Part shown: in pieces, positions 13,504 through 22,065 of the stretch
Position numbering within the stretch: the first letter of the stretch is position 1
Layout of the letters: each line of letters opens with the position of its first letter
Virus record (IMG/VR): IMGVR_UViG_3300008450_000082
Location: 1 to 44,240 of that record
Length of the DNA: 44,240 nucleotides
Direction: 5' to 3' (one strand)
DNA from: a virus
Notes under the pieces: model-generated
What the model was told of the DNA's origin: nothing
Database searches by the model: none
Seen by the model: only the letters and a program-made list of their open reading frames with translations
Program-made: the position numbers and the translations under genes

Positions 13504-13779
13504 CCTGCGCACCTCTGGTGGTAGCGTAGAACCGCGACACCTGCCGATCCGTGGTCACGAGGTAATGCCGCCGACGGACGCAGAAGAGAGTGGTGTGACA
13601 GCTCGGAGAGACTAGATGGCCGCGAGGCCAACGGGAACGCCACCGTTTAACTCGGCGTGACCACCGGAGAGAGGCCGAGACGCGACACCTGCCATGCTGG
13701 CTCCATGCCGGCGGCGCGGATCGGGTAGCTCCCGGTCGATGCAGTGGTGCGACAGCAGGAGAGACTGCACACTTCCCTG
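13504..13779 (+). other. Gene-free spacer between terS and terL with repeats and hairpins
   Basis: Three related segments occur: GGTGTGACAGCTCGGAGAGA (about 13592), GGCGTGACCACCGGAGAGA (about 13653) and GGTGCGACAGCAGGAGAGA (about 13746). CGCGACACCTGCC also occurs twice (about 13531 and 13681). TGGCC-GCGA-GGCCA (13616-13629) is a perfect stem with a GNRA tetraloop, and GATCGGG/CCCGGTC (about 13718-13736) forms a second. The spacer may hold a packaging site or a structured RNA. Confidence 0.5.
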
Positions 13780-15087
13780 ATGGCATCCCAACGCATCGAC
13801 CTCGGCTACGCGCCCCGGGACTGGCAACGCAAGGTTCACCGCGGACTCAAGCGATTCTCGGTCGTTGTGATCCACCGACGTGGTGGCAAGACGGTCATGG
13901 CCGTCATGGAGCTCGTCCATGCTGCGCTCAAATGCACCAAGGCCGAGGGGCAGTTCGGGTACGTGGGACCCCTGCTCAAGCAGACCAAGAAGATTGCCTG
14001 GCGCTACCTCAAGCGATTTAGCTTCCCTGTCCCCGGCATCAAGATCAACGAGTCTGAGCTGTCCGTCACGTTTCCCAACGGGGCGACCATCACGCTCTTC
14101 GGCGCTGACAACCCGGACTCCCTGCGCGGACTCTACTTCGACGGGGTCGTGCTCGACGAGGTCGCCGATATGAAACCGGAGACGTGGGGTGAGATTCTTC
14201 GACCGGCGATTGCAGACCGGCGAGGATGGGCCATCTTCATCGGCACGGTGAAGGGTGTGAACCTGCTCAGTGAGAAATACTTCGAGGCTCTCAACAACCC
14301 CGACGAGTGGTTCGCGGCGAACTACACCTGCTACCAGACTGATGCCCTCTCAGCCGACGAGATTGAATCCATGCGCAAAGACATGAGTGAGAACCAGTTC
14401 CGACAGGAGATGCTGAACGATTTCAGCGCATCGAACCCAGACCAGTTAATCGCCTTCGAGACGGTGCAGGAGGCAGTGGGTAAACACCTGCCGGCGACCG
14501 ACTACGAGTTCTCACCGCGCATCCTCGGCGTGGATGTCGCTCGGTACGGGGACGACAAGTCAGTGATCTTCGGTCGTCAGGGACTGGTGGCATTCGAGCC
14601 TCAGGTGCATCAGGGGCTCAACAACATGGAGCTTGCAGCCAAGGTGGCGCAGGCGATTGTCGAGTGGAAGCCCGACGCGGTGTTCATCGACGCTGGACGC
14701 GGTGAGGGGGTGATAGACCGCTTGCATCAACTCGGGCATGCTGTTGTGGGCGTGAACTTCGGTGGCTCACCGACTAAGCCCCAGTTCGTGAACAAGCGTG
14801 GGGAGATGTGGTTCGACATGAGTCAGTGGCTGAAAGCCGGCGCGAGCATCCCCGACATCCCGCAACTCAAGATCGAGTTGTGCGCACCCACCTACAGTTA
14901 CGCAAACGCCGCGAACAAGTTCGAGCTCGAGTCGAAAGACGACCTTAAGAAACGCGGCCTGCCCTCGCCAGACATCGCCGATGCCCTGGCGCTCACGTTC
15001 GCGTTCCCCGTCGCCCCGTCCCGCGGACCGGGTTTAAACCTGCACGCCGGTGGGCATGCGCTCACCGAGTACGACCCTTTCGCTTGA
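13780..15087 (+). CDS. terL: Terminase large subunit
   Basis: The 435-residue packaging motor ATPase/nuclease starts MASQRIDLGYAPRDWQRKVH. It has an adenine-motif-like WQ, Walker A VIHRRGGKTV (30-39) and Walker B GVVLDEVAD (about 122-130). The C-terminal RNase H-like nuclease has RILGVDVARYGDD (about 246-258), AVFIDAGRGEGVIDRL (about 304-319) and DIADALALTF near the end. The frame opens upstream at GTG 13744, but ATG 13780 matches the usual family start; neither has a good ribosome binding site. It pumps DNA into proheads through the portal encoded at 15871. Confidence 0.95.
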   Translation: MASQRIDLGYAPRDWQRKVHRGLKRFSVVVIHRRGGKTVMAVMELVHAALKCTKAEGQFGYVGPLLKQTKKIAWRYLKRFSFPVPGIKINESELSVTFPNGATITLFGADNPDSLRGLYFDGVVLDEVADMKPETWGEILRPAIADRRGWAIFIGTVKGVNLLSEKYFEALNNPDEWFAANYTCYQTDALSADEIESMRKDMSENQFRQEMLNDFSASNPDQLIAFETVQEAVGKHLPATDYEFSPRILGVDVARYGDDKSVIFGRQGLVAFEPQVHQGLNNMELAAKVAQAIVEWKPDAVFIDAGRGEGVIDRLHQLGHAVVGVNFGGSPTKPQFVNKRGEMWFDMSQWLKAGASIPDIPQLKIELCAPTYSYANAANKFELESKDDLKKRGLPSPDIADALALTFAFPVAPSRGPGLNLHAGGHALTEYDPFA

Positions 15088-15117
15088 CGGATACGCAACG
15101 CTCACAACGATTGAAGC

Positions 15118-15573
15118 ATGGACGTCGTGTTTGCACTCGAGCCGCTCACCCCGGAACTGGGGCAGGAGAGCATGCCGCTTATTGAGGCGCATTGGCGCGA
15201 GATTGCGCACGACCTGACCATCCCGCTCTCGCCTGACTGGGAGCGCTACTACGCACTGCAGGATGCCGGTTCCATCCGCGTGTACACCGCTCGGCGCAAC
15301 GGTGAGATTATCGGCTACGCATGGTTCATCGTGAACCGCAATCTGCACTACAGCACCTCAGTACAGGCAATACAGGACGTGATTTTTATCCGCAAAGACT
15401 TACGCCGCGGCACGCTGGGCACGCGCCTCATCAAGTTCTCGGAGGAGCAACTCAAGCAGGAGGGTGTGCAAGTGGTCGTTCACCACATCAAAGCGAAGCA
15501 TGATTGGTCGCCACTCATCGAGCGTCTCGGCTATTCGCTCGTGGATCTCATCTACCTCAAACGCATTAACTAA
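15118..15573 (+). CDS. GNAT-like N-acetyltransferase
   Basis: The 151-residue protein has the GNAT layout: an N-terminal ARRNGEIIGYAWFIV strand pair (about 59-73), then QDVIFIRKDLRRGTLGTRLI (about 84-103), which holds the acetyl-CoA-binding R/G-x-x-G-T/A loop, and a C-terminal ERLGYSLVDLIYLKRI. Such genes recur between TerL and portal genes in podoviruses. The substrate is unknown: it may modify a host or virion protein. It lies 30 nt after terL and abuts the next gene through a TAA-CCT-ATG junction. Confidence 0.82.
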   Translation: MDVVFALEPLTPELGQESMPLIEAHWREIAHDLTIPLSPDWERYYALQDAGSIRVYTARRNGEIIGYAWFIVNRNLHYSTSVQAIQDVIFIRKDLRRGTLGTRLIKFSEEQLKQEGVQVVVHHIKAKHDWSPLIERLGYSLVDLIYLKRIN

Positions 15574-15576
15574 CCT

Positions 15577-15867
15577 ATGGGATTTACAGCAGCAATCATT
15601 GTCGGATCAGCACTGGGCGGGATCGCTTCGAGTGCGATGAGTAAAAAAAACGCACCGGACATCCCCAGTGAGCCAGAGAAACCAAAAACAATGAGCGAAA
15701 GCCAGATGGAGACGAACGCAAAGTCACGTCAGGACAGTGCTCGCCGACAGGCACTAGCAGCAAGCGGACGCTCGGACACCATCCTCACTGGGGGACAGGG
15801 ACTTGGAGGCAGTACGCTTGACCAGCAGAAGTTTCAAAACATGGGCAAGACGCTGCTCGGGCAGTAA
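15577..15867 (+). CDS. Small virion-associated-type protein before portal
   Basis: The 96-residue product has a glycine/alanine-rich hydrophobic N-terminus (FTAAIIVGSALGGIASSA) and a polar, mostly helical remainder ending LDQQKFQNMGKTLLGQ. Small proteins of this kind are common in podovirus structural operons, often between terminase and portal. The function is unknown. It is linked to the flanking genes by TAA-CCT-ATG and TAA-CGC-ATG junctions without a ribosome binding site. Confidence 0.7.
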   Translation: MGFTAAIIVGSALGGIASSAMSKKNAPDIPSEPEKPKTMSESQMETNAKSRQDSARRQALAASGRSDTILTGGQGLGGSTLDQQKFQNMGKTLLGQ

Positions 15868-15870
15868 CGC

Positions 15871-17532
15871 ATGGAGACTAAACGCCAGCAACTCGAAAAG
15901 ATGCGCATGACGCTCCGCTCGGAGCGTGAATCATTCATGCCGCACTGGCGTGACCTTTCCGACTACGTGATGCCGCGCCGCGCACGCTACACCATTGCAG
16001 AGCGCAACAAAGGCGACCGTCGCAACAAGAAGATCATCGACTCCACGGCAACGCTCGCCATGCGAAACCTCATGGCCGGGATGATGTCTGGGCTCACATC
16101 CCCTGCACGCCCGTGGTTCTCGCTCACCACGCCCGACCCATCGCTCGGCGAGTTCGGGCCGGTCAAGACGTGGCTGGATGACGTAACCAAGCGGATGCGC
16201 ACAATCTTCCTCAAGAGCAACCTCTACAACGCCTTGCCGCTGCTCTACTGCGACCAAGGCTTGTTCGGGACTTCCGCGATGGCAGTGCTCGAGGACGACC
16301 AGGACGTCATCCGCTGCTACTCGTTCCCCATCGGTTCGTACTGCCTGGCGCAGTCACACCGGCACACCGTGGATACTTTCGTTCGCGAGTATGCGATGAC
16401 GGTGCGACAACTGGTGCAACGCTTTGGCTTAGAGAACTGCTCCCGCTCCGTGCAGGACCAGTACAACAACGGCAACTACGAGACGTGGATTGATGTCGCG
16501 CACATGATCCACCCGAACGAGGACTACAACCCCGAGAAACTCGCGGCCAAGTACAAGCGCTTCTCCTCCTGCTACTGGGAACTGGGTTCTGATGAAGAAG
16601 GCAAGTTCCTTGATGAGTCTGGGTTCGACGAGTTTCCGGTCATGGCGCCGCGGTGGAACCTCACCGGTGAGGACGTCTACGGGCACTCCCCGGGGATGGA
16701 CGCACTGGGGGACGTGCAGCAGTTGCAAGCGATGCAACGACGCATGATTCAGAGCATCGACAAGATGGTGAACCCGCCGATGGTGGCGCCCACCAGCATG
16801 CAGAACAAGAAAGCCTCGCTGCTCCCCGGGGACATCACCTACGTGGACACCACGCAGGGCTCGACCGGGTTCAAGCCTGCGCACGAGATTCGCATGCCCC
16901 TGCAGGAGTTGAGCGTGCTCATCGGCGAGACGCAGAACCGGGTGAAGCGATGCTTCTACGAAGACCTGTTCCTCATGCTGGCCAACAGCGACCGGCGCCA
17001 AATCACCGCACGCGAGATTGAAGAGCGTCACGAGGAGAAACTGCTGATGCTCGGGCCGGTGCTCGAGCGCCAGAACGAAGACCTGCTCGACCCACTCATC
17101 GACCGCACCTTCGCGATTATGATGCGCCGGGGCGAGGTGCCTGCGCCGCCGGCTGAGATTGCCGGTCAGGAGCTCAAGGTGGAGTACATCTCCATCATGG
17201 CCCAAGCCCAGAAGATGGTCGCCACTTCGGGCCTTGAGCGTTTCGTCGGGTTCGTCGGGAACCTCGCATCGGCAAAGCCCGAGATTGCCGACAAACTGGA
17301 CTTCGACCAGGTCGTTGACGAGTACTCCGACATGCTGGGCGTGCCTCCCAAGATTGTGCGCCCCGATGAAGAGGTTGCGAAGATTCGCGAGGGACGTGCG
17401 CAGGCGATTGCCGCGCAGCAACGCGCCGAGCAACTTCAACAGGTTGCGCAGGGTGCCAAGCTACTTTCTGAAACCGACATGGGCAACGACTCTGCGCTCG
17501 CCCGTCTTACCGCTGGAGGCGGGATGCGATGA
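15871..17532 (+). CDS. Portal (head-to-tail connector) protein
   Basis: The 553-residue protein matches the podovirus head-tail connector family: ESFMPHWRDLSDYVMPRRAR near the N-terminus, then NLMAGMMSGLTSPARPWFSL (about 66-85), EDVYGHSPGMDALGDVQQLQ and NSDRRQITAREIEERHEEKL in the clip/stem region. It forms the dodecameric ring through which TerL packages DNA and to which the tail adaptor attaches. The C-terminus is glutamine/alanine-rich and helical. It ends in an overlap with the hydroxylase-like gene (ATGA). Confidence 0.95.
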   Translation: METKRQQLEKMRMTLRSERESFMPHWRDLSDYVMPRRARYTIAERNKGDRRNKKIIDSTATLAMRNLMAGMMSGLTSPARPWFSLTTPDPSLGEFGPVKTWLDDVTKRMRTIFLKSNLYNALPLLYCDQGLFGTSAMAVLEDDQDVIRCYSFPIGSYCLAQSHRHTVDTFVREYAMTVRQLVQRFGLENCSRSVQDQYNNGNYETWIDVAHMIHPNEDYNPEKLAAKYKRFSSCYWELGSDEEGKFLDESGFDEFPVMAPRWNLTGEDVYGHSPGMDALGDVQQLQAMQRRMIQSIDKMVNPPMVAPTSMQNKKASLLPGDITYVDTTQGSTGFKPAHEIRMPLQELSVLIGETQNRVKRCFYEDLFLMLANSDRRQITAREIEERHEEKLLMLGPVLERQNEDLLDPLIDRTFAIMMRRGEVPAPPAEIAGQELKVEYISIMAQAQKMVATSGLERFVGFVGNLASAKPEIADKLDFDQVVDEYSDMLGVPPKIVRPDEEVAKIREGRAQAIAAQQRAEQLQQVAQGAKLLSETDMGNDSALARLTAGGGMR

Positions 17533-18071
17533 GCCTGCGCAACTTCACTCAGGTCGGAGAGTTCGACATCGCGCCACCGCTCGAGGACCTCGCAGCATTG
17601 CCGGCGTGGAACTGGCTCAACGTGCGGCGGATGTTCGCCGGTTCGGAACACGGGCAGGTGGACGACATCGTGCTGCGTTTCGCCCCACTGCACGGGCCCA
17701 AGAGCGTGCGCGACGTCTTCGACGGGCTCGAGTGCGTGAGTTACTTCCCGTGGTTCGCCATGCCTGGCATCCGTCAGTTGGTCGAAGACTTCGAGCCTAA
17801 CGAGTCCAAGGGCATCGGTCGCGTGGTCGTTGCCCTGCTTCGACCTGGTGGCGTCATCAAATCGCACCGCGATGAGGGTGCGTATGCGCTCGCTCACCGG
17901 CGTTTCCATTTCTCGCTCACCTCCGCACCGGAGTGCATCTTCGTGTGCGGTGACGAGAGCGTCACGATGCTCCCCGGTCAAGCGTGGGAGTTCAACCACC
18001 ACGAAGTGCATAGCGTGGTGAATGCGTCGGAAGAACCGCGCATCCACGTCATTGCAGACTACCTCCGTTAA
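17529..18071 (+). CDS. Aspartyl/asparaginyl beta-hydroxylase-like protein
   Basis: The 180-residue protein has the 2-oxoglutarate/Fe(II) dioxygenase facial triad: HRDEG with His113 and Asp115, and His161 in EVHSVVN. RRFHFSLTS and MLPGQAWEFNHHE match the Asp/Asn beta-hydroxylase family, and the RIHVIADYLR end is typical. It probably hydroxylates a residue in a phage or host protein; structural proteins are plausible targets given its place in the virion operon. GGAGG lies 4 nt before the start, one of the few late genes with such a site, and its ATG overlaps the portal stop. Confidence 0.85.
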   Translation: MSLRNFTQVGEFDIAPPLEDLAALPAWNWLNVRRMFAGSEHGQVDDIVLRFAPLHGPKSVRDVFDGLECVSYFPWFAMPGIRQLVEDFEPNESKGIGRVVVALLRPGGVIKSHRDEGAYALAHRRFHFSLTSAPECIFVCGDESVTMLPGQAWEFNHHEVHSVVNASEEPRIHVIADYLR

Positions 18072-18075
18072 ACCT

Positions 18076-18360
18076 ATGGCATCCACCAATCCACTACTTG
18101 TCGAAGACGGGCAGAACGTCGTCGTCACCGACACCGTCGCTCAACCCGAACGCGCCGCGGCAGTCACACCGAGCAACTCAACCACGTTCGCGCCTTCGAC
18201 GTTGTACGTTGGCACGGGTGGCGATTTGCGAGTGACCACGGCAGGCGGGGACACCGTCACCTTCTCGTCCTTAGCCAACGGGTTCTTCCCGGTGAAGGTG
18301 GTGAGCGTGTTCGCGACCGGCACCACTGCGTCCAACATCATCCGACTTTTCAACCCGTAA
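18076..18360 (+). CDS. Spike-base-like small structural protein
   Basis: The 94-residue protein contains AAAVTPSNSTTF, then STLYVGTGGDLRVTTAGGDT, VTFSSLANGFFPVKVVSVFA and TGTTASNIIRLF. This matches from memory the small spike-base family (RCAP_Rcc01079 type) found in gene transfer agents and many phages, a beta-rich protein at the base of receptor-binding spikes. I chose ATG 18076, four bases after the previous stop. It precedes the fibre cassette, which fits a role as a fibre or spike adaptor. Confidence 0.75.
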   Translation: MASTNPLLVEDGQNVVVTDTVAQPERAAAVTPSNSTTFAPSTLYVGTGGDLRVTTAGGDTVTFSSLANGFFPVKVVSVFATGTTASNIIRLFNP

Positions 18361-18363
18361 CGC

Positions 18364-18504
18364 ATGGAAATCGGCATCGCCATCTCAACGACCACTGTCG
18401 CAAGGACAGGCACCCCTGCGCCGCCGGTCACGCTCTTCTTCTACCGCACCCCGGACGGGTTCTTCTACCGCACCCCGGACGGTTCACGCTACATCATTCC
18501 ATAA
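18364..18504 (+). CDS. 46-residue protein with a duplicated FFYRTPDG motif
   Basis: A short frame between two TAA-N3-ATG junctions encodes MEIGIAISTTTVARTGTPAP followed by two tandem copies of FFYRTPDG and SRYIIP. The repeat comes from a 24-bp tandem DNA duplication (about 18432-18479). Both junctions match the motif used by neighbouring structural genes, which supports translation. The function is unknown; it could be a short linker in the fibre assembly. Confidence 0.6.
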   Translation: MEIGIAISTTTVARTGTPAPPVTLFFYRTPDGFFYRTPDGSRYIIP

Positions 18505-18507
18505 CCT

Positions 18508-21500
18508 ATGCCTGACGTAACAGTAAAACCCACAATCCACGCCTTCATGCAGGCGGCAGATGCCGCAGAAGCACGCACCGTGCTGGGGACGGCAGCAGCA
18601 TCGCACACGCACGCCATTGCAGACGTCACGAACCTGCCGGGGACATTAAGTTTGTTGCAGTCGCAACTGGATGACAAGGCAGACGCTGGACACATCCACA
18701 CCATTGCCAACGTCACGGGCCTTCAGACTGCGCTCGACGGCAAACAAGCCGCGGGATCCTACGCAGCGGCATCGCACACGCATGCCATCTCCGACGTGAC
18801 GAATCTGCAGACCACGCTCGACGGGAAAGCGGCGTCAAGCCACACGCAAGCGGCGTCCACAATCACCGACTTCAGTGAGGCAGTAGACGACCGTGTTGGC
18901 TCACTCCTACAGGCAGGGGCGGGTATCTCGCTCAACTACGACGACACCGCCAACACACTCACCATCACCAACACTGGTGGAAGCGGAGGGTCCGCCGGCA
19001 TCACTACGCTCACCGGGGATGTGAGTGCATCGGGCACGGGAACCGTCCCTGCCACGCTCGCAACGGTCAACTCCAATACCGGACAGTTCGGGAGCGCCTC
19101 GTCGGTCGCTCAAGTCACGGTGAACGGCAAGGGGCTTGTGACTGCCGCGGCATCGGTGCCGATTGCCATCTCGACTTCGCAAGTCACGGGGCTTAGTGCG
19201 GCAGCGATTGGCGCTGCGCCTGCGGTGCATACCCACGCCATGTCGGATGTCACCGGCCTGAGCGCTGCGTTGGCAGGCAAGTCCGATACGACCCACACGC
19301 ATACCCCAGCGAGCATCGGCGCCGAACCCGCATTCACCACACTATCGGCCACGAAACTCCCCGCACTCACCGGTGATGTCACCAGCAGTGAAGGTTCCGC
19401 GGCGACGACGGTCGAACGCCTTCGAGGCAGAACGGTTGCGACAACCGCACCGACATCGGGCCAAGTACTTTCGTGGAACAGCGCCACCTCGCAGTGGGAA
19501 CCGGCCACGGTCACCTCTGGCTCAAGCTCGCTCAGCGGGGATTTGTCGGGCACGACCTCGAGTGCCACGGTCGTAAAGATTCAAGGCACCGCAGTTGCGG
19601 CGACCGCACCGACATCAGGTCAGGTGCTCAAGTACAACGGCACGGCATGGGCGCCTGCTGCGGACACCGACACCGACACAGGTATCACCGAGCTCACGGG
19701 TGATGTCACGGCATCAGGCTCAGGATCACAGGCAGCAACACTTGCCACGGTCAACAGCAACGTCGGCACGTTCGGTTCAGCCTCTTCGGTTGCTGGTGTA
19801 ACGGTAAATGCCAAGGGGCTTGTGACTGCGGCATCTTCGGTGCCCATCGCGATTTCGACATCACAGGTCACCGGCTTGAGCGCCGCGGCAATCGGTGCAG
19901 CACCGGCCTCTCACACGCACACTGCGTCGAACATCACCGACTTCTCCGAAGCGGTAGACGACCGTGTGGCAGGACTCCTCGTTGCCGGCACGAACATTTC
20001 GCTCAGTTACAACGACTCAGCCAACACGCTGACTATCAACAGTTCGGCGTCGGGCGGGGGAGCACCGTCAGGCAATGCGGGTGGAGACCTCTCTGGGACG
20101 TACCCCAATCCAACACTTGCAACATCAGGCGTTACTGCTGGAACTTACGGGAGCGATGCGGAGGTGCCAGTTCTGGTAGTGGACGCAAAAGGGCGCGTCA
20201 CATCGGCATCGACGGCAATCATCACGGCTCAAGGCATTGGTGCTGCGCGGCAAGTGCATACACACTCGTCGTCTCAGGTTATCGATTTCGATGACGCAGT
20301 CGGGTCGCGTGTAGCGCAGGTGCTGGTTGCAGGCACGAACATCTCTCTGGACTGGGATGCCGATACCAAGACGCTCGAAGTAAACAACACGGCATCCGGT
20401 GGTGGATCCGTAACAAGCGTCGGTGTATCTGGCGGAACCACCGGACTCATCACGAGCGGTGGCCCGGTCACCTCAAGCGGGACTATCACACTTGCCGGGA
20501 CACTCTCTCTGCAAAACGGTGGGACTGGTGTTGCTGCGTCAACTGCGGCTCACGCACTCAACGGACTCTTGCCTGCTCAAGCGAACAACAGTGGGAAGTA
20601 TCTCACCACCGATGGGACGAATGCCTCGTGGAGCACGGTAAGTGGTGGGGGCAGCGGTGGTGGTGTGCAGGTTGACGTGTACACGTCGTCGGTGTCGCCT
20701 GTTTCTATCCCGGCAGGGGCGAAGATGCTGAACGCTTTTGTTCATGGAGCAGGAGGTGGTGGCGGTGCTGGTTACAACTGCAATGGCACGTTAGTCTCAT
20801 GTGGTGGTGGTTCTGGGGCTGGTGGTGGAGCATGGGATGAGCAACTCATCACGGTTCAAAATTTGGCAGGCGCACAACTCAGCGTGTTTGTCGGCAGTGG
20901 GGGGCAGGGCGGGACAGGTGGTGCTGGTGGTGTGCAACCATCGACTGCCGGATTTTCTGGCGTGTTGATTTATCCAAACACCGTTGAGTCACTTAGTTGG
21001 CCGAGTTTGATTCCGGGGCTTGTGATTGCTCAAGGTGCATTATCTGGATGGAACGGAACAACAGGCTCTTTTGGTGGTGGTGGTGGATCAACCTCCGGTT
21101 GGTACTCGGGAACGAGTGGCGGGTCGAGTGTTCCTGGCGCTAATACTGGGGGTGCTGGAACTAATCAAGGGAATGCTTCGCTGCTGTTAGCCGCTACAGG
21201 GGGTGGTGCTGGTGGTGGACTTAGCACCACGACGCAGCACGCAGGTGGTGCTGGAGGAGCTATCAACAAACGGTTGCTGCAAGGTCGGAGTGCATCTGGC
21301 GGGGTAGCAGGAGGTGCAGTAGGTGCAAATGCAACATCACCGCAGCACTACCGGACTTCTGGTGGAGGGGGCGGAGGTGGTGGCTCAAACTTGACAGGCG
21401 TCGGTGGTGCTGGAGGCAATGGGGCATTCCCGGGTGGAGGAGGAGGTGGTGGTGGTGCAGGACTCACAAATGGGGGGAATGGCGGCAATGGTGGCAACGG

Positions 21501-21528
21501 AATCGTCGTCCTGACTTGGTACTTCTAA
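18508..21528 (+). CDS. Long tail fibre with HxH motifs and glycine-rich tip
   Basis: The 1,006-residue protein is built of repeats. At least seven H-x-H motifs (SHTHAIADVT, GHIHTIANVT, VHTHAMSDVT, SHTHTASNIT and others) recall metal-binding triads in trimeric phage fibres. A 70-residue unit (LTGDV...GLSAAAIGAAPA) appears near residues 168-241 and again near 396-468. A second unit beginning ITDFSEAVDDRV occurs three times. [15 protein letters not shown] near residue 520 is shared with the collagen-like fibre at 22365. The last 260 residues are glycine-rich (GAGGGGGAGYN and similar), like the polyglycine-helix tips of phage adhesins that contact receptors. It probably determines host range. Confidence 0.9.
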   Translation: MPDVTVKPTIHAFMQAADAAEARTVLGTAAASHTHAIADVTNLPGTLSLLQSQLDDKADAGHIHTIANVTGLQTALDGKQAAGSYAAASHTHAISDVTNLQTTLDGKAASSHTQAASTITDFSEAVDDRVGSLLQAGAGISLNYDDTANTLTITNTGGSGGSAGITTLTGDVSASGTGTVPATLATVNSNTGQFGSASSVAQVTVNGKGLVTAAASVPIAISTSQVTGLSAAAIGAAPAVHTHAMSDVTGLSAALAGKSDTTHTHTPASIGAEPAFTTLSATKLPALTGDVTSSEGSAATTVERLRGRTVATTAPTSGQVLSWNSATSQWEPATVTSGSSSLSGDLSGTTSSATVVKIQGTAVAATAPTSGQVLKYNGTAWAPAADTDTDTGITELTGDVTASGSGSQAATLATVNSNVGTFGSASSVAGVTVNAKGLVTAASSVPIAISTSQVTGLSAAAIGAAPASHTHTASNITDFSEAVDDRVAGLLVAGTNISLSYNDSANTLTINSSASGGGAPSGNAGGDLSGTYPNPTLATSGVTAGTYGSDAEVPVLVVDAKGRVTSASTAIITAQGIGAARQVHTHSSSQVIDFDDAVGSRVAQVLVAGTNISLDWDADTKTLEVNNTASGGGSVTSVGVSGGTTGLITSGGPVTSSGTITLAGTLSLQNGGTGVAASTAAHALNGLLPAQANNSGKYLTTDGTNASWSTVSGGGSGGGVQVDVYTSSVSPVSIPAGAKMLNAFVHGAGGGGGAGYNCNGTLVSCGGGSGAGGGAWDEQLITVQNLAGAQLSVFVGSGGQGGTGGAGGVQPSTAGFSGVLIYPNTVESLSWPSLIPGLVIAQGALSGWNGTTGSFGGGGGSTSGWYSGTSGGSSVPGANTGGAGTNQGNASLLLAATGGGAGGGLSTTTQHAGGAGGAINKRLLQGRSASGGVAGGAVGANATSPQHYRTSGGGGGGGGSNLTGVGGAGGNGAFPGGGGGGGGAGLTNGGNGGNGGNGIVVLTWYF

Positions 21529-21532
21529 ACCT

Positions 21533-21727
21533 ATGAGTGCGTCCCGTTACCTCATCATCAGTCCTAGTGGCGTTGTAGAGAACGCCATTATTTACGACCC
21601 GCAACACCAGTTCGTCATGCCTGACGGATACGAGCTTGTGCCATGCACCCGTCAAGCCGACATCGGCTGGATTCGCAACCCTGACGGCACCTTCAGCGCA
21701 CCTCCTGAGCCACAACCCGAATCGTGA
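21533..21727 (+). CDS. Small fibre-associated protein, 64 residues
   Basis: The product (RYLIISPSGVVENAIIYDPQ, GYELVPCTRQADIGWIRNPD, then a Pro-rich end) resembles the short C-terminal 'Y-x-V-x-x-x-G-x-V-x-N-x-I' domain found in many phage tail fibre assembly or tip proteins. It may be a fibre chaperone or tip subunit. It starts 4 nt after the long fibre gene with AACCTATG and overlaps the next gene by GTGA. Confidence 0.65.
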   Translation: MSASRYLIISPSGVVENAIIYDPQHQFVMPDGYELVPCTRQADIGWIRNPDGTFSAPPEPQPES

Positions 21728-22020
21728 ACGCCGCAGATCCGCAGAAGGTCGCCGAGGTAGAGGCGAAGCTCAAGCGCAAGGCCAACGTCGAGGAGGACGA
21801 CCTGCGCTTTGTCATGGCCACCCCACAAGGCCGGCGCGTGCTCTGGCGCGTGCTCTGCAACACCGGGATGCGCCGCTCGTCTTACACCGGAAACTCCGAG
21901 ACCTATTTCCGAGAAGGCGAGCGCAACGTCGGCCTGCGCTTACAGCAGGACATCGAGCGTATCGCGTTCGATGAGTACCTGCTCATGCTCAAGGAAGCAC
22001 GTTCTCACGAGTCTGCATGA
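21724..22020 (+). CDS. Bbp19-like phage protein
   Basis: The 98-residue protein has the pattern DLRFVMATPQGRRVLWRVLC, then GNSETYFREGERNVGLRLQQ and a final DEYLLMLKEA. From memory it matches a small family named after BPP-1 Bbp19, found in structural operons of BPP-1-like phages. The exact role is not known to me; capsid association is plausible. The start is GTG 21724, overlapping the previous stop. Confidence 0.72.
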   Translation: MNAADPQKVAEVEAKLKRKANVEEDDLRFVMATPQGRRVLWRVLCNTGMRRSSYTGNSETYFREGERNVGLRLQQDIERIAFDEYLLMLKEARSHESA

Positions 22021-22027
22021 GTTTGTT

Positions 22028-22060
22028 GTGGACGCTTTTGAATCCATGTTCCCACGCTGA
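22028..22060 (+). other. Ten-codon mini-frame in spacer (copy 1)
   Basis: GTG 22028 to TGA 22060 would encode VDAFESMFPR. A related mini-frame, MDAFETISPL, lies in the spacer before the scaffold gene (24850-24882). 31 of 39 bases agree between the two spacers. Each ends 5-9 nt before the next gene's ATG. It may be a leader peptide or a duplicated non-coding spacer. Confidence 0.3.
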
Positions 22061-22065
22061 AAATC

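Noticed and set aside
13504-13779. tRNA gene in the terS-terL spacer
   Set aside because: There are stems, but no T-loop GTTCGA-type motif or acceptor stem of the right layout. No other tRNA was found.
16429-17439. 336-residue antisense open frame opposite the portal gene
   Set aside because: Long antisense frames arise easily in GC-rich coding DNA. The portal frame is well recognised and the antisense product resembles no family.
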